Assembly: GCA_964036195.1 (NCBI GenBank) | Contig: OZ038456.1 | Coordinates: 13,702,001 to 13,766,000, forward strand | Direction of reading: 5' to 3' | DNA: 64,000 nt | Origin: Sphaerolaimus hirsutus | Lineage: Eukaryota; Nematoda; Chromadorea; Monhysterida; Sphaerolaimidae | Part shown: positions 22,801-32,500 of the stretch, in pieces | Position numbering within the stretch: position 1 is the first letter of the stretch | How the letters are laid out: every line of letters begins with the position of its first letter | Notes under the pieces: generated by a model | Told to the model about the DNA's origin: nothing | What the model saw: the letters and a program-made list of their open reading frames with translations, nothing else | The model's database searches: none | Program-made: the position numbers and the translations under genes

Positions 22801-22857
22801 CACGGGAAGCGAAAATCTCCGCCCATTGGGACATAGAATGTTCGCACTTAACGACAT
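7822..22857 (-). CDS. ASPSCR1: ASPSCR1/TUG-like UBX-family protein (tether of p97/GLUT4 vesicles)
   Basis: About 14 minus-strand exons join in phase: 22857-22777, 22458-22291, 20326-20230, 19775-19693, 19227-18997, 17869-~17684, ~15785-15635, 12851-12678, 12358-12242, 11551-11448, 9309-9158, 8775-8716, 8465-8288 and 7984-7822 (stop). The protein starts MSLSANILCPNGRRFSLPV. It continues through the TUG ubiquitin-like domain (WRWANLPNHALLEV), a second ubiquitin-like block (LQLPDGRRL), PVCIFMNK and TTLRCLG. It then has a helical charged region, DDKFFDITPADV, the UBX domain (VIRVALPEKLMLQACF ... LPPNTLIPD ... MVLRL) and the TUG tail VPKWFQKR. Family role: binds p97/VCP and tethers vesicles near the Golgi. 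The joins of exons 6 and 7 are not settled, since the phases do not agree. Length is about 640 residues, against about 550 in vertebrates. Confidence 0.9.
9325..10406. mobile_element. AGGGTTGG-tipped element with poly-A/T subterminal blocks, itself interrupted
   Basis: Left tip AGGGTTGGCACTTGATTTTT near 9325 and right tip ATTTTTTCCAACCCTA near 10404 are inverted. The interior (9450-9688 and 10066-10145) matches 42940-43250. Because the second copy is continuous there, 9689-10065 is an insertion. That insert has CTGTGCATGTTTACCCG and its inverse at its ends and CTTACAAC on both sides (8-bp duplication). The outer element abuts the next one at 10407. Confidence 0.65.
10407..10594 (-). mobile_element. 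CCCGAT-word hAT-like element, short copy
   Basis: Tips TAGGGTTCAACCGGGAT and its inverse. The inside is almost only GGGATC/GATCCC words. It is the same family as the 18118, 34970 and 48676 copies. No matching 8-bp duplication is visible, because its left flank is another element's tip. Confidence 0.7.
10700..10915. repeat. ACTAGTTGTCAAC-type inverted-repeat element
   Basis: CACTAGTTATCAAC on the left faces GTTGACAACTAGTGTG on the right. The inside includes CCGTCAACTACAGTTA and CAAATGCGTTCAAAGCTGA. The same blocks occur near 8045-8190, 23845-23960 and 33430-33570, so it is a small repeat family. Confidence 0.6.
10960..11416. mobile_element. TACCGTATTACC element (TA-target MITE), long complete copy
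   Basis: Tips TACCGTATTACCTCGAAATA and its inverse. Inside are C/G-rich subterminal tracts, a TTTATTATTTCGCCAGCA block and a palindromic ATACATGA/GTACATCA segment. The same structure appears in inverted order at 32691-33094. It sits in an ASPSCR1 intron. Confidence 0.8.
11700..12112. mobile_element. Second poly-A/T subterminal element (AGGGTTAGGAAAA type)
   Basis: Begins CCTAGGGTTAGGAAAACATA and ends with TTTTTTCAAAAATCAG. The inside shares TTCGTGACTTCAGGCGAG, TCACCTTTTGTCGAA and AAGTGTCACATAATA words with the element at 9325-10406, in inverted order. It is in an ASPSCR1 intron and the edges are approximate. Confidence 0.5.
13193..13819. mobile_element. GGAAAACGG-word hAT-like element with 8-bp duplication
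   Basis: Tips TAGGGTGTCAAA and TTTGACACCCTA, flanked on both sides by TGCATGAT (13185-13192 and 13820-13827). The whole interior is GGAAAACGG/AAACGG words with degenerate variants. It lies in an ASPSCR1 intron. Open frames through it are only translations of the repeat. Confidence 0.9.
13849..15072. mobile_element. CAGGGAGGTATCC element with 8-bp duplication, carrying a nested element
   Basis: Tips CAGGGAGGTATCCAGGATTT and GGATACGTCCTTG, flanked by ATTTGAAC on both sides (13841-13848 and 15073-15080). Inside are C/G runs and a GGCGCTGGCGCCA block. The element at 14032-14803 is inserted within it. The same family is at 16906-17333 and 21184-21581. Confidence 0.88.
14032..14803. mobile_element. 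AAGTGTA-word element with 8-bp duplication, nested
   Basis: Tips CAGAGTTGCGAAAG and TTAACAACTCTG, flanked by CCTGAAAC on both sides (14024-14031 and 14804-14811). The ends are AAGTGTA words broken by ACCCGGGTA. The AT-rich centre (14280-14640) is unique sequence with no recognised gene. Confidence 0.85.
15120..15550. mobile_element. CGGCCGTAAAGTAAACC-word element, split by a nested element
   Basis: GGCCGTAA(A/T)GTAAACC words stand on the left and their inverse on the right. CATTTGGTGTC occurs on both flanks (around 15122 and 15565), which may be the target duplication. It is interrupted by the element at 15189-15483. Confidence 0.55.
15189..15483. mobile_element. ACGTTTACT-word element with 8-bp duplication, nested
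   Basis: Left tip CATAGTTGTACAAACG and right tip CGTTAAACAACTCTG, flanked by CCGTAATG on both sides (15181-15188 and 15484-15491). The interior is made of TTTACGTTTACTCG and GAGTAC words in both orientations. Confidence 0.8.
16484..16789 (+). pseudogene. hAT transposase C-terminal dimerisation domain, relic
   Basis: The open segment ends PSLAKLAMRYRGAPASSVHS, then ERLFSCAG and RRTSNLKRENADMLLFF, then a stop. This is the hAT C-terminal dimerisation pattern (LA-x-YL-x-PAS/TS-x-x-SERxFSxAG ... R-x-x-L-x-x-x-x-x-x-x-LLFF). The usual Tyr-Leu before the first Pro is changed, and no BED finger or catalytic-core sequence is seen upstream, so the gene is decayed. It lies within an element whose tips and near-8-bp duplication are also hAT-like, so the two lines of evidence support each other. 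Confidence 0.8.
16906..17333. mobile_element. CAGGGACGTAGCC element with 8-bp duplication, nested in the hAT copy
   Basis: Tips CAGGGACGTAGCCAGGATTT and GGCTACGTCCTTG. Flanks GCTGTAAC and GTTGTAAC match at 7 of 8 bases. The inside has G and C runs and a GGCGCC-rich stretch (17025-17095). It is the same family as 13849-15072 and 21184-21581. Confidence 0.85.
18118..18538. mobile_element. CCCGAT-word hAT-like element with 8-bp duplication
   Basis: Tips TAGGGTTCAAACGGGATC and its inverse, flanked by AATACGGG on both sides (18110-18117 and 18539-18546). The ends are ATCCCGATCCCG words. A ~170-bp unique centre (CAAAAATGTGAACGCAAAC ...) is shared with the copies at 34970 and 48676. Confidence 0.92.
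19904..19996. mobile_element. Miniature 93-bp ATCGATAT-word element
   Basis: Tips TAGGGTTCAAACGATATATC and TTTGAACCCTA. Flanks ATTGCTCC and ATTGCTTC match at 7 of 8 bases. It is a very small relative of 16210-17598 with little left but the tips and a few words. It sits in an ASPSCR1 intron. Confidence 0.85.
20511..20949. mobile_element. CAGGGGTTT element with AGCTATCTATC words and 8-bp duplication
   Basis: Left tip CAGGGGTTTAGTAG and right tip AAACCCCCTG, flanked by TGGTGCCA on both sides (20503-20510 and 20950-20957). The inside repeats AAATCCGCCAGCTATCTAT and GAGCGATTT words. Related copies are near 9690-10065, 15840-16130, 48090-48240 and 48560-49668. Confidence 0.85.
21145..22216. mobile_element. 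TAGGGTTGGGACGATAT hAT-like element with 8-bp duplication, carrying a nested element
   Basis: Tips TAGGGTTGGGACGATATG and ATCGTCCCAACCCTA, flanked by CACCTCAC on both sides (21137-21144 and 22217-22224). Both ends are ATATCGATATTCG words. Within it lies the element at 21184-21581. The unique middle (21720-22080) has no recognisable transposase. Confidence 0.9.
21184..21581. mobile_element. CAGGGACATATCC element with 8-bp duplication, nested
   Basis: Tips CAGGGACATATCCAGGATTT and GGATACGTCCTTG, flanked by GATATTCG on both sides (21176-21183 and 21582-21589). The target is itself a word of the host element. GGCGCTGGCGCCA block inside, as in its sister copies. Confidence 0.88.
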
Positions 22858-23506
22858 GATGACGTCGCCGATGCTAAGTTTCGAAAGTTTTTTATAAATT
22901 TTTTGTCAAGGTTCATGATTTGGATACGGAGGGGAATTTTCATGCCGGAATGTAGGAAGGGTGACAAAATGAAATTTAAAAAAATTTACCCCTGTATTAT
23001 AAAATGTAAAATATCGTACTCGTGCAAAGTGAACAAAGTCATGTACTCCGTAAAGTAAAATGTAAAATTTTCTTCGATTTCTGTACTGGTTGTTTGACAT
23101 TTTACATGGCGTGTTATGTGACACGTTTCATAATATTTCCCGTTTCACGTTTCTACGAATGGCCCTTGGCAAGTTGATCTTCAAACCGGTGTTTCCCCTA
23201 TATTGACTATTTTTCGCCATATATTCACACATTTTCCCATAGACAATACTTCGAATACTGCTCTAAACACTTTATTGCGGCATCTCACAGTGCAGCTTCA
23301 ATAGTGAATTTTTCCTGCTGAATTTTCATTTCATCAAGAAACAAAACAGCTGCGCTGTCTATTGATATGCGTAAGTTACCTACCTAGGTACAAAGGTATT
23401 CACTTTTGGACAAACACTTTCAGTGTGAATTCACTATATTCTTTTCAAATGAGAAAGGAACATATTACATTGAAAGAAGTGCATCGAATAAGTTCTGAAT
23501 GTTAAA
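22858..23506. promoter_or_regulatory. Divergent intergenic region between ASPSCR1 and the Cys-loop channel gene
   Basis: The two genes start head to head 649 bp apart, so both promoters probably lie here. No convincing TATA box or Inr was found. Inverted TTTACAT/ATGTAAA words lie at 22990-23110. This is the only gene-to-gene interval of the window that is nearly free of recognisable transposons. Confidence 0.4.
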
Positions 23507-26500
23507 ATGGTCCAAAGTCAAATATTATTTCTATCAATTTCCCTCATTTTGCCGGCATTAGCAACTGCACAATGCTCAAATCAATCAACTATTTTCAACA
23601 AAATTTTTTCTAATTATGATGAGCAAGTGGTGCCTGTGGGTAGCCCGGTGGAGGTCGGTATTCAAAACTTTTTTCTTATTGCATCAGAAGCAGTTTATGT
23701 TTGTCAAGTTTTTGAGTGAGATGCTATCTTATTCAAGGGGTGTAATTCAATTGGGGGGTATTTTTGCCAGCTCTTTTTTCTGCGGCATTCGCAATCGATT
23801 TATTGTTTGAACGGGGTCCCATTGAATTGAAGTGCATTGAATTGTACACTAGTTTACAGGCAAACATTCGACAACTAATAAATCAGCTGCAATAGATAAG
23901 CAACATTTGAGTTTACCGGAACAAGGAATCCGTCAACTACTCTTAATGGAAATCGAAAATGATAAATTCTGGGGCCAGTTCCGCAAATTGAGAAGTGAGA
24001 AGTGAAATGGCAAATGTGAAGTGAAGTGAGAAGTGAAACGGCAAATGCGAAGTGAAATGAGAAGTGAAACGTTAATTGAGAAGGAAATTGGCAAAAGCGA
24101 AGGGAAATAACTTTTTTATTTTTTATTTTTACGTCGCTTTTGCCAATTTTCTTCTCAATTCACTTGGCATTTGCCACATTCACTTCTCACTTCTCAATTT
24201 GCGGAACTGGCACATGGTAAACCAAATGTGACCAAAACCGATCAACAGTTTCCTAAATTTGACAGTAGTGTGTAGTAAGGTTGGGAACCCGACCCGACCC
24301 GAACCCGATACCCGCACACTTTTTGGAACCGAAATCCGATACCCGAACCCGACTACTACTCGAACCCGAACCCGATACCCGACCTCAATACCCAAACCCG
24401 CACCCAATAAATATTCAAGTTTGCCACTGGTTTTTACCCAAACATGCTGATGTAAAAACGGTGGGAAAAAATGAAACCTGAAAAAATATGTTACACCATT
24501 CTTGGGGCCACAGCAGCCATTGCAAGACACTATGCCCCAACAGGTGCAGCCATCACAATTCAGTGGTCATGCTTTTTTCTTCAGCAAGATAATTTTTTTA
24601 AACTGCTGTCTCCATGTGTATTTGCACTTAGTTATACATCTTGTGATAGATACACTACACCATGCTGTATTTTTGTTGTTCAATCCAATACCAGATGGTT
24701 TTATTATCTGATACACAACAATTCTATTACCCGATACCCGACAATTCTATTACCCAATACCTGACAATTCTATTACCCGATACCCGACATTTTGACCTGA
24801 AAACCCGACCCGATACACGACCTCAATACCCCAACCCGAACCCAAAACCCGCAAAATTTTTGGAACCGATACCTGACCCGAAATTTTTAGGACCCGATAC
24901 CTGATACCCAAACCCGAAAAAATTGAAATTCCCAACCCTAGTGTGTAGATCCGTAAAGTAGTGTGTGATAAGTCCCCAAAGACCTATTCAAATATCTATC
25001 CGTATTCACAGTAAACAAACACAGACATTCACAAAAAAACGCACAACCATTTCGCAGATATATACATCGATTTTCATCGGGGACATACTGACTATTAATG
25101 AAGAAAAATTTACTTCAACGCTTGTTTTGAAGCAAAATTGGGTTGATCCCCGTTTGTCATTTGAACGTTTGTCGCCGTGCAACAAACAACTGATGCTTCA
25201 CCATGACTTTATTTCAAAAATCTGGGTGCCTGACACAGTATTTTTCGGAAATGATGCTGAAGTAGTGAGAAGCCCATTTATGAACATCCGCCTTCAAATC
25301 TATCCTAATGGGTGAGTTAAAAAGTTTTTTTTTCAATGAAATGATTACCATATCTGCTTCATTAATTCCCTAAGTAATTAGGTAAGTCAGCAGGAAGTCG
25401 ATAGGTATGCACTTTTTTCTGTTGAATTCACTGCACGCTGGGAGCAAACACAAAATATGTAAATATTAAAGCAAAAATTTGCTGGGTATAACGCCCCCCT
25501 CCAAATGATTTAACGCCCGGGCGTTATACAAGTTCTAAAAAAGGTTGCTGAAAAGTGCCTCGGTTTTGTATAACGCCCGGGCGGTTTACACAAAAACTGG
25601 AGTACTGGGACTGGGAGTTCGAAAAATTTCTGGCGAAAAAATAACCCCCCTCGAAATACTCCTTCCCCTCGTAAAATACCCCTCAAAATTGTCACTCTGA
25701 AAAATAAACCAGCTGGTGTTATTTCGAGGAAATATGGTATGTATTTCTAAAAATAATTATTTACTACAATTTTTCAGAACAGTGAGTTCAAGCTTCAAAA
25801 TGGATGTCACAGTGCCATGTCAATTGAAATATAATCATTATCCATTTGACAAGTTTTCATGTAAAATGATATTTGCGAGCTTCAGATACAATATTGAGCA
25901 AGTTAATATGAAATGGACAAACAAACCAGTCGATTTAAATCAGAAAATATTGTTTTCTCATTATGATGTGGAGAATATTACACGCAAGAGATTTGAAGTT
26001 GTGAGTCTCTTTTATTCTTTAAATTTCTATTTGGCTCAAGATAGTTTTTTTACCTATGATAAAAAGTTACGTGCATTCCTTTTTTCCTTTATGCTGCGAT
26101 TACAGCTCGGACGTAAAGTTCCAGCGTAAAATTCCATTGCAAAATTTATAACATGAAAGTGGATGATGATACAGGTCTGCAATTTTTCATGGACAATATG
26201 TTTATCAATACCTTCATTGTGGCCAAGGGTCATCGTCCACGGTCACTTCTATTTGATTGTGAAAATTCAAAAATTTCGATTTTACGTTGAAATTTTATGC
26301 CAGCTGAAAAAAATCAATCAATAAATCAGCTACGCCAGGTGATTGCATGCAATGACATTATGTAGAATTGATTTTTCGTCAGCTGACGTAAAATTATAAT
26401 GTAAAATAGAAATTTTGGAATTTTCACAATCAAATGGCAGTGACTGTGGACGATGAAGGTATTCTTGGACACAATGAAGGTATTGATTAACAGATTCTTC

Positions 26501-29500
26501 ATGAAAAATTGCAGACCTGTATCATATTCATCATCCACTTTCATGTAATCAATTTTGCGATGGAATTTTATGCTAGAATTTTACGTCCGAGCTGTAATCG
26601 CTCCATTAAAAAATTAGGTACATTAATTGTTCTGTCCCAATTTTGCATGCCACTCAGTGCACTTACCGTATTTCTCCATGTAAACCGCCCCCCCGTGCAC
26701 AACGCCCGGGGCGTTATACAGCTGTATAGCGCCCCCGGGGCGCTATGCTTGGTTCCAAAAACATTAGCTCAGTGGAAATATTTTCAGGACAAATCAAGGT
26801 GAATGGTAGTGAAAGGTCCACTTGGTTTGAACTATTTGAGCGTTCTGCCTTGCGGCACGCATTGTTATTCTGCGGAATACACGTTCTTCCATCGAATTCG
26901 GTGCACACGGGGAGGGAACACAAAGTATGTACCGTATTTCCTCGAAATACCCCCCCCCCTCGTTTGACCCCCCCCCTCTCGAGACCACTATGAAACAATC
27001 ACCCCCCCCCCTCGAAATACCCCCCCCCCAAATTGAGTGTAAAGGGAACGTACATGACAATAACTGTAGTTTGTGTTCAGTGTACTGCAGAACACATCTC
27101 CACCTATACAATTTCGAGAGAACTGCACGCTAAGGATGCTTCAATGCAAAAGATAGGAGGCACAATCACAGGCCTCATTGTGCCCGATTCGTGTGTGTTT
27201 TTGCACACAATGCAGTCACTATTTATTAGTACAAATGCCCTTTACAAACACGATCCACAATCTTGACAAACAGGGTTAGTAGATGGCAAAGTTGCTTCCC
27301 AAGAATGCAATTGCACATGTATAGGGGGTTGACTTGAGTTTTTAGGGGCTGAGTTTACAATTCAGGGTTGAGTTGATGGGTGTTGATAAATTAGGGTTGA
27401 GTTGACAGAAGTTTAAAGATAAGGGGCTGTTGACACAAGTTTAAAAATTAGAGGCTGAGTTTATGGGAGTTGAGTTGATGGGTGTTTGCCAAATTAGGGG
27501 CTGAGTTTATGGGAGTTAACAATAACATTACCATAATCCTTAAGTGAGGCCCCCGGGGCTAAAAAATATAAATTGTGATATAATGCATTTGTGGGTTACT
27601 GATTACAATGATTTGAAATATGCACTCCATTCTGACAGTACATTACGATAACCCTGAAATTGAACCCAAAATGGGGCCAAAATTTTCAAATTGTGAAATG
27701 ATGCATTGTGGGTTTCTAATTGCACTGATTTGATATATAATGCACTCCATTTTGACACTACATTACCATAACCCTGAAAATGAACCACTGGGGCCAAAAA
27801 CTTTCAATTTGTGAAATGATGCATTTTTGGGTTTCTGGTTGCACTGATTTAAAATTTAGGTTTCTGATTGCACTGATTTGATATATGCACTCCATTGACA
27901 CTACATTACCATAACCCTGAAAAATGAACCCATCGGGCCAAATACTTTCAATTTGAGAAATGATGCATTTTTGGGTTTCTTATAGCACTAATTTGAAATA
28001 TGCACTTCATTTTGACACAACATTACCATAACCCTAAAAATGAACCCCCTGGGCCAAAAACTTTCAAATCAGAAAATGATGGATTTGTGGGTTTCTGAGT
28101 GTAGCGATTTCAAATATGCCCAGGGCTTAAAAAATTAGAAATTGTGAAATGATTCAATGTGGGTTTCTAATTGCACTGATTTGAAATATGCACTCCGTTT
28201 TGACACTACATAACCCTGAAAACTACATAACCATAACCCTGAAAATGAACCTCTGGAGCCAAAAACTTTCAATTTGTGAAATCATTCATTTTTGGGTTTC
28301 TGATTGCACTGATTTCAAATTTGGGTCTATGATTGCACCAATTTGATATATGCACTCCATTTTGACACTACATTACCATAACCCTAAAAATGAACCCATG
28401 GAGCCAAATACTTTCAATTTGAGAAATGATGCATTTTCGGGTTTCTGATAGCACTCATTTAAAATATGCACTTCATTTTGACACTACATTACCATAACCC
28501 TAAAAATGAACCCCCTGGGCCAAAAACTTTCAAACCATAAAATGATGGATTTGTGGGTTTCAGAGTGTAGCTATTTCAAATATGCCCAGGGCTTAAAAAA
28601 TTAGAAATTGTGAAATGATTCGATGTGGGTTTCTAATTGCACTGATTTGAAATATGCAATCCATTTTGACACTACATAACCCTGAAAACTACATAACCAT
28701 AACCCTGAAAATGAACCTCTGGAGCCAAAAACTTTCAATTTGTGAAATCATTCATTTTCAGGTTTCTGATTGCACTCATTTGAAATATGCACTTCATTTT
28801 GACACTACATTACCATAACCATAAAAATGAACCCCCTAAGCCAAAAACTTTCAAATCATAAAATGATGCATTTGTGGGTTTGATTGTAGCGATTTCAAAT
28901 ATGCACTCCATTTTGACACTACATTACTAAAACTCTGAAATTGAACCCCTAGACCCAAAAATTTCTAATTGTAAAATGATGCATTTTGCAGGTTTCTTAT
29001 TGCACTGATTTGAAATGACTCAATTTCAACTCTACATTACTGTAAGCCTTAAATTGAACCCATGGGGCTAATAAATTAGAAATTGTGAAATGATGCATTT
29101 GTGGCTTTTTGATTGCCTTGATTTGAAATATGCACTTCATTTTGACACTACATTACCATAACCCTGAAAATGAACCCCCAGGGCCAAAAATTTTCAAAGC
29201 ATAAAATGATGTGTTTGTGGGTTTCTGATTGTAGCGATTTCAAATATGCACTCCATTTTGACACCACATTACTAAAACCCTGATAATGAACCCCTGGGCA
29301 CAAAAACTTTCAATTTGTGAAATGATGCGTTTGTGGGTTTTATATTGCAGTGATTTGAGATGTGCACTCCATTTCTACTCTACATTACCATAACCTTTTA
29401 AGTCTAACCCTTGGGGCTAAAAAATTGAAAATTGTGAATTGATGCATTTGTGGATTGATGATAGTGATTTTTTGAAATATTCATACCATTTTCACACTAC

Positions 29501-32500
29501 ATTACCATAAACCTGAAAATGAGTTTACAGGAGTTTCCAAATTAGGGGCTGAGTTTATGGGAGTTTCCAAATTAGGGGCTGATTTTAAGGGAGTTTCCAA
29601 ATTAGGGGATGAGTTTATGGGAGTTTCTAAATTAGGGGCTGAGTTTATTGGAGTATCCAAATTAGGGCTGAGTTTACAGCAGTTTCCAAATTATGGGTTG
29701 AGTTTACAGGAGTTTCCAAAATTGGGGGCTGAGTTTATGGGAGTTTTCAAATTAGAGGCTGAGTTTATGGGAGCTTACAAATAAGTGGCTGAGTTTATGG
29801 GAGTTTGCAAGTTAGGGGCTGAGTTTACGAGAGTTTGCAAGTTAGGGGCTGAGTTTATAGGAGTTTCCAAATTAGGGGCTGAGTTTACAGGAGTTTCCAA
29901 ACTAGGGGCTGTGTTTACAGGATTTAGAGGGGGTCCACATGGGGTGCCATTTTTGGGGGGTCTCCAGGGGGTGCCATTTTCTGGAGGTACATATGGGGGT
30001 GCCATTTCAAGGGGGTCCACATAGGGTGCCATTTTTTGGGTGGTCCCCAGGGGTGCCATTTTTTGGTGGTCCTCAGGGGGGTGCTATATTTTTTTTTGCA
30101 GGGGGGTCCTAAGGGGGTGCCATTTTGGGGTGGTCCCCAGGGGGTGCCATTTTTGGAGAGTCCCCAGGGGGAGCCAACTTTGGGTGGGTCCCCAGGGGGT
30201 GCCATTTTTGTGGGGGTTCCTAGGGGGTGCCATGTTTGGGGGGTCCCCAGGGGGTGCTATTTTGGGGGGTCCCAAGGGGGTGCCATTTTTGGGGGGTCCC
30301 TAAGGGGTGCCATTTTTCGGTGGTCCTCAGGGGGTGCCATATTTGTGGGGCCCTAGGGGGTCTCATTTTTGGGCGGTTCCCAGGGGGTGCCACTTTTGGG
30401 GGGTTCCCCGGGGGGTGCCATTTGGAGGGGGGTCCCCATTGGGGTGTCAGTTTTTGCAAGCCTCTGAGTAGTGGGTACCTATAGCAGGATTCTCTCCAAC
30501 CTTCAGTTGGGTTTTGTGGTTCTCTACAATTAATACCACAAGGATTTACAAACACAAAAAGAACAGCAAAGCACAAATGTAACCAATTGAAGATTACAAC
30601 AAAGTTTGACACCTTGCAAAAACCACACTATCATATCACAAAACCTATACCACACAGAATGCACACTGCACACCATCATACCAAATCGCAAACTGTCCAC
30701 ATTTTACTACCGAGTTTCATGCCCAACCATTTTACAGTTAACAGTTTTACATTTTACCAACCAAGTTTACAAAAATCCATTCCAAAACATTGCATCTTTG
30801 GTATTGGTCTTCTTATTGTTGGTGCATTACATACTGCATTTCAAAACACATGCCTAGCATGTGGGCAAACTTAACTAAAGTATCATATTTTCTCCAATGG
30901 TATTAATTGTAGAGAACCACAAAACCCGACCGAAGGTCGGAGAGAATCCTGCTAGTGTTAAAACAATGTCGGTGTCACGTTAGAACAGTGTACATACCAC
31001 CTACATACTAATATTAGTCTACAGAACCTTATAAATGGCGGTTTTTGTTGCATTTTTCGACGTCTGCGTACGTTTCAGACGACAATTTCGTACTTGGTTT
31101 TCAAAATTTTTCTTGTGAAATAATAACCCCCCCCCCCTCGAAATACCCCCCCCCCCTCGTTTGACCCCCCCCTCTCGGGACCACTATGAAACAATCACCC
31201 CCCGGGGGGTATTTCGAGGAAATACGGTAAATATTTAAGCAAACATTTTCCTTGCGTAGCGCCCCCCTCGCAATGATTTAACGCCCGGGCGTTATACAAG
31301 TTTTTAAAAAAGGTTACCGAGAACTGCCTCGGTTTTGTATAACGCCCGGGCGGTTTACACGGAGAAATACGGTACACCTTGGGCACTCCAAAACCTGTAA
31401 AATGTCAATGCAAAGAGTCAAAGGTGATGTAAAACGTCAAATTTCCTTTAGTGCCCTAAATGGCGTCAGAAGCATGGCAAATTGAAAGCATGGTACTGAA
31501 TATAAAAAAGATTTTTCTGACAAGACGCCATTTATACCATCGCAATTGACTTGATTTGCGGTGAAAATTGAAAAAAATTCTGAATCTGGTTATATACCTA
31601 ACTAAAAGAAAAGTTTTTTTCCCTGGAAAACAGTCATTTTCTGCACAGTACTATCCAGCCGGACGCTGGGCTGAATTGTCTTTTGGAATGCATTTCAGAC
31701 GAATTGGGGGCTGGCACCTGGTGCATTTCTACATACCTGCCATTCTAATTGTGATCGTGTGTGAGTTTTGAAGAAAAAATTGGCATTTATTGTAGTTATT
31801 GTATTTATTATTTATAATATAAATTGCGTAATATAATTGGCTGTGTTCCAATTTCTTCTATCGCAATATAAAATTTTAGAATTCTTCGGGTTAGGTAAAG
31901 TGTGTTACCTCTTCATGCAATTTCTGCGGTAGCATTTACCATTTGACTATTGACATTTTAAAACGATATGTTGATAATAATGTTGATAATAATAATAATA
32001 CATTCCCGATTCTTCCCCATTTGATTATCCTTTTTTGTGAGCGTTACCGATCGGAAAGTTCGGAAAGTCACACGAAGTTTCGAAGCTCACAAACCAGAGT
32101 TGTACAAATACTGGTATTTTTAGAAAACGTAAACGTAAACGTAAATACCTTTTCCAAATCAAAAGTATAAATACTAAAACGTAAGGTATTTTTAAAATAC
32201 CAAGGAATACGTAAAAAAAGCGTAAACGTAAAAATGTCATATGTGTTGTATTTGCCACTTTGCTTTGGAAAATACCATTATTATCACCTTTGGATGGGTC
32301 AATCAATTGTCAATCACCATAATCAACAACATGTGTGAGACAACTATTATTATTATTAATTATCAACTGATTATTTTAGCAAATTTCACAAGCCCATGGC
32401 TAAATGGTCACTCTACAGCCACCTATGTAAGGGGAACAGACAGTAATTTCAGTGCATTGAAACTTTTAAAACTGTTTTTAGTCTTTTTTGGAAAAACACT

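Larger units (their letters stand above)
26930..31229. mobile_element. TACCGTATTTCC element (TA-target MITE), split by ~3.9 kb
   Basis: The left half (26930-27096) ends at GCAGAACACA and the right half begins GTTAAAACAATG (30957). In the intact copy at 58457-58894 these two words are adjacent (GCAGAACACACGTTAAAACA). The TA target is duplicated at the outer ends. Confidence 0.85.
26664..31376. mobile_element. TACCGTATTTCTCC element, interrupted by a second element and a satellite
   Basis: Tips TACCGTATTTCTCCATGTAA (26664) and its inverse ending 31376. Both carry GCGTTATAC/CGCCCGGG blocks. Its body is split at 26930-31229 by a TACCGTATTTCC element, which is in turn split at 27097-30956 by tandem repeats. 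The uninterrupted relative is at 25430-25600. Confidence 0.75.

Noticed and set aside
27300-30480. Possible CRISPR-like array of regularly spaced repeats
   Set aside because: Units are directly tandem without unique spacers, and the genome is eukaryotic.
29557-30484. Long open frames encoding decapeptide and nonapeptide repeats (GVSKLGAEF..., GAIFGGSQG...)
   Set aside because: They are translations of tandem 30-bp and 27-30-bp minisatellites, open in several frames on both strands. No start context, splice sites or known repeat-protein family.
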